Source: Flavobacteriaceae bacterium F08102
Lineage (GTDB): Bacteria; Bacteroidota; Bacteroidia; Flavobacteriales; Flavobacteriaceae
Length of the DNA stretch: 64,000 nucleotides
NCBI GenBank assembly: GCA_023015935.1
Contig: JALKAY010000001.1
Location: 874-64,873 of the forward strand
Reading direction: 5' to 3'
In this document: positions 19,837 through 28,828 of the stretch, piece by piece
Position numbering within the stretch: position 1 is the stretch's first letter
Layout: the number at the start of each line of letters is the position of its first letter
The notes under the pieces: generated by a model
The model's input: the letters and a program-made list of their open reading frames with translations, nothing else
Told to the model about the DNA's origin: nothing
Database searches by the model: none
Program-made: the position numbers and the translations under genes

Positions 19837-20859
19837 TCAAAATAGCCCGCCCTGAACACTCCCTTTTATTTTTCCGAGATGTTTATAGGCTAGGTCTGTT
19901 ACTTCTCTCCCACGGGGAGTTCTCATAATAAATCCTTGTTGAATTAAAAATGGCTCATATACTTCTTCAATAGTTTCTGCGCTTTCACTCACTGCAGTAG
20001 CTAAGGTTGTTATCCCCACTGGCCCTCCTTTAAACTTATCGATAATGGTATGAAGAATTTTATTGTCCATTTCATCCAAACCATGCGTATCGACATTGAG
20101 GGCTTCTAATGCATATTTCGCAATTTCGATATCAATATTTCCATTGCCTTTTATTTGAGCAAAATCACGAACCCGTCTGAGTAATGCATTGGCAATTCTA
20201 GGCGTACCTCGACTTCGTCCAGCAATTTCTATAGCCGCTTCCATTCCAATGGAAACTTTTAAAATTTGCGCACTCCGTTGGACAATGGTTGTCAACAAAT
20301 CCGTTTTATAGTATTCCAGACGACTGTTAATCCCAAATCGCGCACGCATTGGAGCCGTTAGAAGTCCAGATCTAGTGGTAGCTCCTACTAAGGTAAAAGG
20401 TTCTAAATTAAGCTGTACCGTACGGGCATTAGGACCTGACTCAATCATGATATCGATTTTATAATCCTCCATAGCCGAGTATAAGTACTCTTCAACAATA
20501 GGGCTTAAGCGATGAATTTCATCTATAAACAACACATCACGCTCACTCAAATTCGTTAATAATCCAGCCAAATCCCCCGGTTTATCAAGTACAGGACCCG
20601 AAGTCACCTTTATATTGGCATTTAACTCATTGGCTAAAATATACGCCAAGGTTGTTTTTCCAAGTCCAGGAGGTCCATGCAATAAGGTATGATCTAATGC
20701 TTCATCCCGCAAATTAGCGGCTTCGACAAAAACTCTTAGGTTTTCTAAAATCTGATCTTGTCCCGTAAAATCCTCAAAACTCAGTGGTCTTAATTGCTTT
20801 TCAAAATCAATCTCTTCGGGACTTAAATGATCGTTACCCGGATTTATTGCATCATTCAT
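19837..20859 (-). CDS. ruvB: Holliday junction DNA helicase RuvB
   Basis: AAA+ hexameric motor that drives branch migration with RuvA. At 340 aa it has the N-terminal [15 protein letters not shown] block, Walker [12 protein letters not shown] (about residues 64-74), Walker [12 protein letters not shown], sensor GATTRSGLL, the arginine-finger region MRARFGI, and a C-terminal winged-helix DNA-binding domain ending in [13 protein letters not shown]. Length is standard. It is transcribed toward the M1 peptidase gene with a 106-bp gap. Confidence 0.97.
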   Translation of the reverse strand: MNDAINPGNDHLSPEEIDFEKQLRPLSFEDFTGQDQILENLRVFVEAANLRDEALDHTLLHGPPGLGKTTLAYILANELNANIKVTSGPVLDKPGDLAGLLTNLSERDVLFIDEIHRLSPIVEEYLYSAMEDYKIDIMIESGPNARTVQLNLEPFTLVGATTRSGLLTAPMRARFGINSRLEYYKTDLLTTIVQRSAQILKVSIGMEAAIEIAGRSRGTPRIANALLRRVRDFAQIKGNGNIDIEIAKYALEALNVDTHGLDEMDNKILHTIIDKFKGGPVGITTLATAVSESAETIEEVYEPFLIQQGFIMRTPRGREVTDLAYKHLGKIKGSVQGGLF

Positions 20860-20977
20860 ATAGGCTAAAATAAGCTAAATTTAATTGAAGGTAAAATGTG
20901 TTCTTAGAAAATGTTCAAATTTCACAAGCAGAAGTAATTAAATCTTAGGAAAGATTCATTTACAAAGTAAAATTCCG

Positions 20978-21385
20978 TTATTCTCGTTCAATATCGACCA
21001 TAGCAGGGACAATTATAGCAGTTACAAAGGCTTCTTTAATTTCTACTAAAGCCCTATCGGCTTCAAGTTTGGTTTTGTAGTTCCCCACCATTAATTTCCA
21101 GTCTGGACTGTCAAACTGCAGTTTCGTTTTACCTTCAGGGAACAACGAAAGAAACTCTTCACCGGTTTTTCTAGCCCCCTCTTCACTTCCGTAAAAAAGC
21201 TGAATTCTAAATCCGCTTACCTGTTCAATGGATTTATTATAAGCCAATTTTTTGGCAATAACTTTTTTTATTTTTTCACTGCTATGAACAGTTAACCCCC
21301 CCTCACTTTGAGCCTGCATATTTACATTTATGAAGCACATAAAACACAGGGGTAATAAGATGTATCTAATTAAGTCTCTTTTCAT
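20978..21385 (-). CDS. SPOR-domain exported protein
   Basis: A protein of about 135 aa from the ATG at 21385; the frame can extend to a TTG at 21406, but that adds seven residues before the signal peptide. The signal peptide (LPLCFMCFINVNMQAQ) is followed by a SPOR-like domain: SGFRIQLFYGSEEGARKTGEEFL and PDWKLMVGNYKTKLEADRALVEIK. SPOR domains bind denuded septal peptidoglycan. The product is probably periplasmic. It lies between ruvB and the divergent act operon, with its own upstream region facing that of actA. Confidence 0.85.
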   Translation of the reverse strand: MKRDLIRYILLPLCFMCFINVNMQAQSEGGLTVHSSEKIKKVIAKKLAYNKSIEQVSGFRIQLFYGSEEGARKTGEEFLSLFPEGKTKLQFDSPDWKLMVGNYKTKLEADRALVEIKEAFVTAIIVPAMVDIERE

Positions 21386-21488
21386 TATATATTCTTGTTG
21401 GGACAAATTTAAAACATTGTTTTAAGCCTGCATTAATTTTTTATTATTTAGAACCATTATAAATTAGGTTTAACATTATTTTTAGATT

Positions 21489-21517
21489 TTGCTTTGAGGA
21501 TTTAAATAGTATTTTTG
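21489..21517 (+). promoter_or_regulatory. promoter of the act-cox operon
   Basis: TTG at 21489-21491 and TATTTTTG at 21510-21517 fit the Bacteroidota -33/-7 pattern (TTG, 18 bp, TAnnTTTG). A long 5' leader of about 80 bp to the actA ATG would follow. The leader has no riboswitch-like structure I can recognise. Confidence 0.55.
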
Positions 21518-21603
21518 TCGAATCTATTTTAGGAGGAATATGTTTAGTCCACGCCTAAATTAGAGAAAAAATCGTACCAAAAGACCGATAATATAATTAA
21601 CCT

Positions 21604-22803
21604 ATGAAAATTGTGCATCCACACAGTAAAATCCTGAGATTATTACTTTCAAGTCTTACTATTATTCTTCTTTCTGCAACTCAATTAACTGCCCAAGAGG
21701 TAGACTCTTTAACAGTTGTAAAAGGTAAAAAAATCTTTAATGCAAATTGTGCTTCGTGTCACAAAATAGACGGGAAGTTAGTAGGTCCCGGTTTAAGAGA
21801 CATTTCAGAACGTCGAACAAAAGAGTGGTTACACGCTTGGATCAAAGACAATGTTGCGTTAAGAGAGAGTGGTGACGCAGATGCAATAGCCATTTTTAAT
21901 GAGTATAACGGATCACCAATGACACCGTTTCCACAACTTTCTGATGAGGATATCGACGCAATACTCTTATACACCTCACATTCAGACATGTTAAAGGTTA
22001 CCGCTCCTGGAGGTGGTACTGAAGAAGTAGTTACCGAGAAACCTTCAACAGCATGGATGTCATATGTAGTAATTGCCGTTCTATTACTACTCGCTTTATG
22101 GGTTTACTTCAAAAGTAAAAATGAATTTTTAAAAATCGTTACAACGATCGCTTTACTATTAATTGGTGCATATTATATGTATTACGGTTTGATGAGTGTT
22201 GGCGTTGATCAAAATTACCAACCAATTCAACCGATTCATTTTTCACATAAAATTCACGCTGGTGACAATAAAATAGATTGTCAATATTGTCATTCTTCTG
22301 CTAAACACAGTAAAACATCAGGAATTCCTTCTGCTAATGTTTGTATGAATTGTCACAAAAACATTGCTGAAGTTGCAGAGACTACGGCCACAGCTGAATA
22401 TGACAAAGCATTTTACGACGGTGAAATTCAACGTTTATACGATGCCGTAGGATGGGATCCTGAAGAATTACAATATATAGAAGGTTACGAAGAAAAACCT
22501 ATTAAATGGGTACGTATCCACAATTTACCAGATTTTGCCTATTTTAATCACTCTCAGCACGTAACTGCAGGAAATATTGCCTGTCAAACATGTCACGGAC
22601 CCGTTGAGACTTATGAAGTTATGAAGCAGTTTGCTCCATTAACCATGGGATGGTGTATTGAATGTCATAAAGAAACAGAAGTCGATATAGCAAACAATCC
22701 GTATTACGAGAAAATTCATGAAGAATTGGCTAAAAAATACGGTGTTGAAAAAGTAACGGTAGCACAATTAGGAGGACAAGAATGTGGTAAATGCCACTAT
22801 TAG
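21604..22803 (+). CDS. actA: ActA, multiheme cytochrome c subunit of Alternative Complex III
   Basis: Electron-carrying subunit of the quinol:cytochrome c oxidoreductase ACIII. A signal peptide precedes six CxxCH heme sites: CASCH (C49) in a small N-terminal cytochrome c domain, then CQYCH (C226), CMNCH, CQTCH, CIECH and CGKCH. Two hydrophobic helices (about residues 150-190) separate the monoheme domain from the pentaheme part. The protein thus looks like a monoheme cytochrome joined to the usual pentaheme ActA. It is the first gene of the actABCDEF-coxBA run. Confidence 0.93.
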   Translation: MKIVHPHSKILRLLLSSLTIILLSATQLTAQEVDSLTVVKGKKIFNANCASCHKIDGKLVGPGLRDISERRTKEWLHAWIKDNVALRESGDADAIAIFNEYNGSPMTPFPQLSDEDIDAILLYTSHSDMLKVTAPGGGTEEVVTEKPSTAWMSYVVIAVLLLLALWVYFKSKNEFLKIVTTIALLLIGAYYMYYGLMSVGVDQNYQPIQPIHFSHKIHAGDNKIDCQYCHSSAKHSKTSGIPSANVCMNCHKNIAEVAETTATAEYDKAFYDGEIQRLYDAVGWDPEELQYIEGYEEKPIKWVRIHNLPDFAYFNHSQHVTAGNIACQTCHGPVETYEVMKQFAPLTMGWCIECHKETEVDIANNPYYEKIHEELAKKYGVEKVTVAQLGGQECGKCHY

Positions 22804-22868
22804 TTCGAAAAAAGAATAAAAATTAAAGGGTTGATTATATCAGCCAAACCAATAATTTTATATAAACA

Positions 22869-25800
22869 ATGGCAACTAACAAGAAATACTGGAAAAGTGT
22901 TGAAGAGCTAAACGAAAATAGCCCTATTGTTGAAAAGCTAAGACAAAACGAATTTGTGGCGGATATTCCAACGGATAAGTTTCTTGGTGATGAGGAGACG
23001 TTGGAACAATCTTCTACCACGCGTAGAGACTTCCTTAAATATGTAGGATTTTCTACAGCTGCTGCTTCACTTGCAGCCTGTCAAGGTCCTGTAATCAATT
23101 CAATTCCTTATGTCGTTAAACCAGAAGATGTAATTCCTGGAGTAGCGGATTACTACGCAACAACGATGGCTAACGGTATTGATATTGCGAGCGTTTTAGT
23201 AAAGGTACGCGAAGGTAGACCGATTAAAATTGAGCCTAATAAAATGGCGGGCACCCAAGGTACTACCAATGCTCGTGTACAAGCCTCCGTTTTATCTTTA
23301 TACGATAATGGTCGATTGCAAGGACCGAAGTTTAAAGGCAATGATATAGATTGGAATACGCTTGATAAGGAAGTAATTTCAGGTTTAAATGCAGTAAAAG
23401 AAAGTGGTAAAAAGATTGCTATTTTAACTGGGTCAACGGCCAGTCCTTCTACTCAACAGCTCATCAATGATTTCAGTGAAGCCTACGGTAATGTTGTTCA
23501 TGTTAATTACGACGCCATTTCCGAATCAGCTGCGTTAGATGCCTTTGAAACCGTATATGGACAACGTGCATTGGCTACTTATGATTTTAGTAAGGCCGAT
23601 TTAATTGTCTCTATTGCTGCAGATTTCTTAGGAGATTGGCAAGGAGGTGGTCATGAAGTGGGTTACGCTAAAAATCGCGTACCTAATCATGGAAAAATGT
23701 CAAGACACGTTCAAATTGAATCAAACATGACCTTATCAGGTGCTAACGCTGATAAAAGATACATGGTTCGTCCTGTTGAACAAAAACACATCTTGGCTGG
23801 TATATATAATGCCTTAACTGGAAATGGTTCTATTGACCCATCATTAGCTCCCTTAGTAAAAGACCTTAAAGCAGCTGGTAAAAACGCTGTTGTAATAACA
23901 GGTATTCAAGATAAAAATGCACAAATTATTGCATTAGCCATTAATGATATATTAAAAAGTAATGCTGTAGACACGCAAAGACCAAGATTTATTAGAGCTG
24001 GGTCTGATGCCCAAGTTATGCAGTTGATAACGGATATGAAAGCAGGTAAAATTGGTGCTTTATTATCGTATATGACCAATCCTGTCTATTCATTACCAAA
24101 TGCGTCCGACTTTATTGAAGGTTTAAAAAACGTTTCTTTGAGTGTTGCTTTTGCACAAAGTATGGATGAAACTGCAGAGCAATGTCAATATGTTGCCGCG
24201 GTACCACATTACTTAGAATCATGGGGCGACGTAACTACCAATTATGTAACGTTTAGTCTTACACAACCTACCATTCAACCCCTATTTAATACACGTCAAT
24301 TTCAAGATAGTTTATTGAAATTCATCGGTAGTTCACAAACCTATTACGACTATTTAAAATCTTACTGGAAAACAACCATCCTTGCAGGGCGTTCTTGGAA
24401 TCAGGCCTTACATGATGGCGTTATTACCGCTGTTGCAAATACGCCAATTGGTACGCCTGAAAAAACTAGCGTTAACCTTGCTGCTGAAGCAAGTCAAATC
24501 GTTAATTTTAACGAAGCTAGCACGGCATTAGCAAATGCAAAAGGATCGGATTTAGATCTAGTACTTTATACAAAAACAGGGATGGGAGACGGTCAAATGG
24601 CCAACAACCCTTGGTTACAAGAGTTGCCAGACCCTATTACACGTACTTCATGGGATAATTACCTACTCATTTCACGTATAGACGCCGAGAAAGCTGGTCT
24701 TAAAAACTGGACCGTTTCTAACGGAGCACTTAATGGGGATATGGTAAATGTTACTGTGAACGGAGTAACCATTAAAAATGTACCCGTATATATCCAACCT
24801 GGACAAGCACCTGGTTCTGTTGGTTTAGCCCTTGGTTATGGAAGAACTTCTTCTGCCATGCAGAAGGAAATGCAAGTGGGTGTTAATGCCTATCCTTTAT
24901 ATCAAAATTTTAGCGATCACCAACCGGTAGGTATTGAAAAAGTTGAAGGGGTACATAAATTTGCCTGTGTTCAATTACAACACACCTTAATGGGGCGTGA
25001 CGAAATTATACGAGAAACAACATTAGCAGATTATACCAATCTCCCAAAAGAGAAATGGAATCCATCTGCACATGTATCTATGGATCATCAAGCGGTAGAT
25101 ATAAGTAAAGCTGATTTATGGGAAAAATTTGATGACACCGTAGGTACTAAATTCAATTTAGGAATTGATTTAGCCAAGTGTACAGGTTGTGCAGCATGTG
25201 TAATATCATGTCATGCAGAAAACAATGTTCCAGTTGTAGGTAAAAACGAAATTAGAGTAAGTAGAGATATGCACTGGTTGCGAATTGATCGCTACTATTC
25301 TTCAGACATGACAGTTGAAAGAGGGAAAGAAGAAGGCATATTTGGAACGGGTAAATACTTTAATGCACAAACCCATCCTTCAGATGCGCCACAAGTTTCA
25401 TTCCAACCGGTTATGTGTCAACATTGTAATCACGCACCTTGTGAAACCGTTTGTCCAGTAGCAGCCACATCACACGGTCGTCAAGGTCAAAACCAAATGG
25501 CCTACAACCGTTGTATAGGAACTAGATATTGCGCAAATAACTGTCCGTACAAAGTTCGTCGATTCAACTGGTTTAAATACTTCGACAATAACGAATTTGA
25601 TTACCACATGAACAATGACTTAGGTCGAATGGTTTTAAATCCAGATGTCGTGGTGCGTTCAAGAGGAGTAATGGAAAAATGTTCTATGTGTATCCAAATG
25701 ACACAAGCCACTATCCTTAAAGCTAAAAAAGAAGGAAGACCAGTGGAAGACGGTGAATTCTCAACGGCATGTGTAAATGCATGTAGTACAGGAGCATTAA

Positions 25801-25949
25801 CCTTTGGAGACATCAACGATAAAGAAAGTAACGTCGCGAAAGTCAAAGCTGACGAACGAACATTCCACTTATTAGATTTTGTTGGTACCCAACCCAATGT
25901 TTTCTACCAAGTGGATATTAGAAATACAGGAAACAATAACGAAGCATAA
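22869..25949 (+). CDS. actB: ActB, molybdopterin-oxidoreductase-like iron-sulfur subunit
   Basis: A 1026-aa fusion of ActB1 (molybdopterin oxidoreductase fold, in ACIII without a cofactor) and ActB2 (ferredoxin-like). A TAT-type signal variant TTRRDFLKYVGF lies unusually far in (RR at 52-53) and is followed by a lipobox-like SLAAC (C71). The C-terminal part from residue 771 holds the cysteine clusters CTGCAACVISC, CQHCNHAPCETVCP, CIGTRYCANNCP and CSMC/CVNAC, enough for four Fe-S clusters. The subunit faces the periplasm and passes electrons between ActC and ActA. It is 65 bp after actA. Confidence 0.95.
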   Translation: MATNKKYWKSVEELNENSPIVEKLRQNEFVADIPTDKFLGDEETLEQSSTTRRDFLKYVGFSTAAASLAACQGPVINSIPYVVKPEDVIPGVADYYATTMANGIDIASVLVKVREGRPIKIEPNKMAGTQGTTNARVQASVLSLYDNGRLQGPKFKGNDIDWNTLDKEVISGLNAVKESGKKIAILTGSTASPSTQQLINDFSEAYGNVVHVNYDAISESAALDAFETVYGQRALATYDFSKADLIVSIAADFLGDWQGGGHEVGYAKNRVPNHGKMSRHVQIESNMTLSGANADKRYMVRPVEQKHILAGIYNALTGNGSIDPSLAPLVKDLKAAGKNAVVITGIQDKNAQIIALAINDILKSNAVDTQRPRFIRAGSDAQVMQLITDMKAGKIGALLSYMTNPVYSLPNASDFIEGLKNVSLSVAFAQSMDETAEQCQYVAAVPHYLESWGDVTTNYVTFSLTQPTIQPLFNTRQFQDSLLKFIGSSQTYYDYLKSYWKTTILAGRSWNQALHDGVITAVANTPIGTPEKTSVNLAAEASQIVNFNEASTALANAKGSDLDLVLYTKTGMGDGQMANNPWLQELPDPITRTSWDNYLLISRIDAEKAGLKNWTVSNGALNGDMVNVTVNGVTIKNVPVYIQPGQAPGSVGLALGYGRTSSAMQKEMQVGVNAYPLYQNFSDHQPVGIEKVEGVHKFACVQLQHTLMGRDEIIRETTLADYTNLPKEKWNPSAHVSMDHQAVDISKADLWEKFDDTVGTKFNLGIDLAKCTGCAACVISCHAENNVPVVGKNEIRVSRDMHWLRIDRYYSSDMTVERGKEEGIFGTGKYFNAQTHPSDAPQVSFQPVMCQHCNHAPCETVCPVAATSHGRQGQNQMAYNRCIGTRYCANNCPYKVRRFNWFKYFDNNEFDYHMNNDLGRMVLNPDVVVRSRGVMEKCSMCIQMTQATILKAKKEGRPVEDGEFSTACVNACSTGALTFGDINDKESNVAKVKADERTFHLLDFVGTQPNVFYQVDIRNTGNNNEA

Positions 25950-25976
25950 TACTAATTTAAGCAGAGCATATACATT

Positions 25977-27683
25977 ATGGGTCATTACGAAGCACCTATT
26001 AGGGAAGCCATCATTACAGGAGACAAAAGCTACCACGATATCACAGTAGATGTAGCCGCTCCTATTGAAGGAAAAGCAAATAAAAGCTGGTGGATAGTTT
26101 TTTCTATTGCCATTGTCGCCATGTTATGGGGATTTGGTAGTATAGCTTATACCATTGGAACGGGTATTGGCGTATGGGGATTAAACAACAGAATTAACTG
26201 GGCTTGGGATATTACAAACTTTGTTTGGTGGGTAGGTATTGGACACGCCGGAACCTTGATTTCTGCGGTACTCTTACTATTCCGTCAAAAATGGAGAATG
26301 GGAATTAACCGTTCCGCTGAGGCTATGACAATCTTTGCCGTAGTTCAAGCCGGAATGTTCCCTTTAATTCACATGGGACGTATTTGGGATGGTTTTTACA
26401 CATTACCTATTCCAAATCAATACGGAAACTTGTGGGTAAACTTTAACTCACCTTTATTATGGGATGTATTTGCAATTTCAACCTATCTTTCAGTATCATT
26501 AGTATTCTGGTGGACTGGTCTATTGCCTGATTTTGCAATGATTCGTGATAGAGCTACCAAACCATTTCAAAAGAAAATTTACAGTTTGGTAAGTTTTGGA
26601 TGGAGTGGACGAGCTAAAGATTGGCAACGATTCGAAGAGGTATCTTTGGTCCTTGCTGGTTTAGCAACACCGTTAGTACTCTCTGTACACACCATTGTGT
26701 CATTTGATTTCGCCACTTCGGTTATTCCTGGATGGCATAGTACAGTGTACCCTCCTTATTTTGTGGCGGGTGCAGTATTCTCAGGATTTGCGATGGTACA
26801 ATCATTATTATTAATAATGCGCAAGGTTTCTAATCTTGAAGATTATATTACCCGTGTACATATCGAAAATATGAATAAGGTAATTTTGGTTACAGGTGGT
26901 ATTGTGACCGTTGCATACCTTTCTGAATTCTTTGTAGGTTGGTATACTGGAAGTAGTTATGAAGACTTTGTTTATTTATCTGTTGGAGCAGCAACAGGAC
27001 CTTATTGGTGGGCTTTTTGGTCATTAATTATCTGTAACTCCATTATCCCACAACTCTTCTGGTTTAAGAAAATTAGACGAAACTATATTTGGACCTTTAT
27101 CATCTCTATATTCATTAATATTGGAATGTGGTTTGAGCGTTTTGACATTATTGTTATCAACCTAAGTAGAGGTCATTTACCATCGTCTTGGACTCAGTTT
27201 TCACCTACCTTTGTTGATATAGGAATTTTTGTCGGAACCATCGGTTTCTTCTTTGTACTTTTCTTATTGTATGCAAGAACTTTCCCCGTAATTGCACAAG
27301 CGGAAGTGAAAACTATTCTAAAATCGTCTGGAAACAATTATAAAGCAGCTAGAGATCTTAACCAACCCAATCCAACACCAAAGGTAGCAGATGCGTCAAG
27401 TAAAACATCAATAGCCGATGATAAAAGTGAAAAAACAAATACTTTACTTGATCGTTTGGGAAAATTTGATCCAAACACAGAGAAACCCGATGATTTAAAA
27501 AAGATTAGCGGTGTTGGACCCGTTTTAGAAAAAACCTTAAATAAAATCGGATTGTACACCTTTAAACAGGTGAGTAAAATGACAAAAATTGAATATGACT
27601 TGTTAGATTCAATCACCGAATCTTTCCCTGGAAGGGCAGAAAGAGACGATTGGGCCGGTCAAGCTAAAAAAATGATTTCATAA
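25977..27683 (+). CDS. actC: ActC, NrfD-type quinol-binding subunit with C-terminal HhH extension
   Basis: Residues about 1-440 form the NrfD/polysulfide-reductase membrane subunit of ACIII: about ten hydrophobic helices, with family blocks such as WVGIGHAGTLISAVLLL and PLIHMGRIWDGFYTLP. This part probably binds quinol. The protein then continues through a polar linker (about 440-500) into a helix-hairpin-helix-like module starting DDLKKISGVGPVLEKTLNKI (residue 505 on) and ending DDWAGQAKKMIS. At 568 aa it is clearly longer than a plain NrfD subunit. The module resembles extensions seen on other Bacteroidota proteins; its role here is unknown. The stop overlaps the actD start by one base. Confidence 0.94.
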   Translation: MGHYEAPIREAIITGDKSYHDITVDVAAPIEGKANKSWWIVFSIAIVAMLWGFGSIAYTIGTGIGVWGLNNRINWAWDITNFVWWVGIGHAGTLISAVLLLFRQKWRMGINRSAEAMTIFAVVQAGMFPLIHMGRIWDGFYTLPIPNQYGNLWVNFNSPLLWDVFAISTYLSVSLVFWWTGLLPDFAMIRDRATKPFQKKIYSLVSFGWSGRAKDWQRFEEVSLVLAGLATPLVLSVHTIVSFDFATSVIPGWHSTVYPPYFVAGAVFSGFAMVQSLLLIMRKVSNLEDYITRVHIENMNKVILVTGGIVTVAYLSEFFVGWYTGSSYEDFVYLSVGAATGPYWWAFWSLIICNSIIPQLFWFKKIRRNYIWTFIISIFINIGMWFERFDIIVINLSRGHLPSSWTQFSPTFVDIGIFVGTIGFFFVLFLLYARTFPVIAQAEVKTILKSSGNNYKAARDLNQPNPTPKVADASSKTSIADDKSEKTNTLLDRLGKFDPNTEKPDDLKKISGVGPVLEKTLNKIGLYTFKQVSKMTKIEYDLLDSITESFPGRAERDDWAGQAKKMIS

Positions 27684-28210
27684 TGAGTTCAAAAGTTATA
27701 CACGCATTATATGATGATGACGACGTATTGTTAAACGCCGTTAAAGAAGTTAAAGCAGCTGATCATCACATTGAAGAAGTATTTACGCCATTTCCGGTAC
27801 ACGGATTGGACACTGCAATGGGCTTAGAACGTACGAGAATGGGCGTTACCGCTTTTCTATATGGATTGACTGGTTTGGCATTTGCTGCATGGTTCTTAAA
27901 TTTAATTATGATACAAGATTGGCCCCAAAATATTGGCGGTAAACCAAGTTTTAGTTTTGCTGAAAACATGCCTGCATTTGTTCCAATATTATTTGAAATG
28001 ACTGTGTTTTTTGCAGCTCACTTAATGGTAATTACCTTTTATATGCGCAGTAAAATATGGCCGTTCAAAAAAGCAGAAAATCCAGATCCCCGAACTACTG
28101 ACGATAAATTTTTAATGGAAATTCCTGTGGAAGGAGATTCAACAGCTTTACGTGCATTGCTAGAAAAAACTGGGGCAATAGAAATTAATATAATTGAAAA
28201 AAGTCACTAA
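27683..28210 (+). CDS. actD: ActD, DUF3341 membrane subunit of Alternative Complex III
   Basis: A 175-aa subunit with a cytoplasmic N-terminal part (IHALYDDDDVLLNAV, VFTPFPVHGLDTAMGL) and two membrane helices (FLYGLTGLAFAAWFLNLI and ILFEMTVFFAAHLMVITFY). This is the DUF3341 pattern found only in act operons. It anchors or stabilises ActC rather than carrying a cofactor. Its ATG shares a base with the actC stop (TAATG), so the two are translationally coupled. Confidence 0.95.
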   Translation: MSSKVIHALYDDDDVLLNAVKEVKAADHHIEEVFTPFPVHGLDTAMGLERTRMGVTAFLYGLTGLAFAAWFLNLIMIQDWPQNIGGKPSFSFAENMPAFVPILFEMTVFFAAHLMVITFYMRSKIWPFKKAENPDPRTTDDKFLMEIPVEGDSTALRALLEKTGAIEINIIEKSH

Positions 28211-28214
28211 AAAT

Positions 28215-28802
28215 ATGAAGAGTATTGCTAACATAGTTTGTGTATTCACAGCGGTAATCTTATTAGCTTCCTGTACTGACCATACTCAAAGACAAGTTCA
28301 GTACATGAGTGATACAGACATGTATCTTTCAGTACCATACGATACGTATAGTGGAAATGCACGTTTTAAAGATAGTATGACAGCTCAACATCCTGTTAAA
28401 GGAACGATAGCTAGAGGGCAAGTTCCTTATGAATATCCTAATACAGAAGCAGGTTATTTAGCCGCAAAAGACTCTTTGCGTTCTCCATTGTGGACTAAAC
28501 AACCTGGAGACTCCGTTTATCGTATTTCAAAAGCTGATATGGATAATGGAAAAAAAATGTATGACATTTATTGTATTTCATGTCATGGAGCTACAGGTGA
28601 CGGTCAAGGAGAGCTTGTAAAAAGAGAGAAATTTCTAGGAATTCCTAGTTATGAAACAAGAGATATAACTGAAGGAAGTATCTATCATGTTATTATGCAT
28701 GGTAGAAACTTAATGGGTTCTCATGCCTCTCAGCTAACGCATCGAGAACGCTGGCAAGTTGTTCACTATGTGGAAGAATTGAGAAACAAACTGAAAAAAT
28801 AA
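28215..28802 (+). CDS. actE: ActE, monoheme cytochrome c lipoprotein
   Basis: The membrane-attached cytochrome c of ACIII that passes electrons to the oxidase. The signal peptide ends in the lipobox LLASC. One heme site CISCH lies near residue 120 in YDIYCISCHGATGDGQG, with the distal methionine probably in GRNLMGSHASQL. The ATG at 28215, 4 bp past the actD stop, is chosen. The track-length frame begins at a TTG (28194) inside actD and would spoil the signal peptide. Confidence 0.93.
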   Translation: MKSIANIVCVFTAVILLASCTDHTQRQVQYMSDTDMYLSVPYDTYSGNARFKDSMTAQHPVKGTIARGQVPYEYPNTEAGYLAAKDSLRSPLWTKQPGDSVYRISKADMDNGKKMYDIYCISCHGATGDGQGELVKREKFLGIPSYETRDITEGSIYHVIMHGRNLMGSHASQLTHRERWQVVHYVEELRNKLKK

Positions 28803-28828
28803 TACTGATTTAGTAGATTAAAAAAGAT

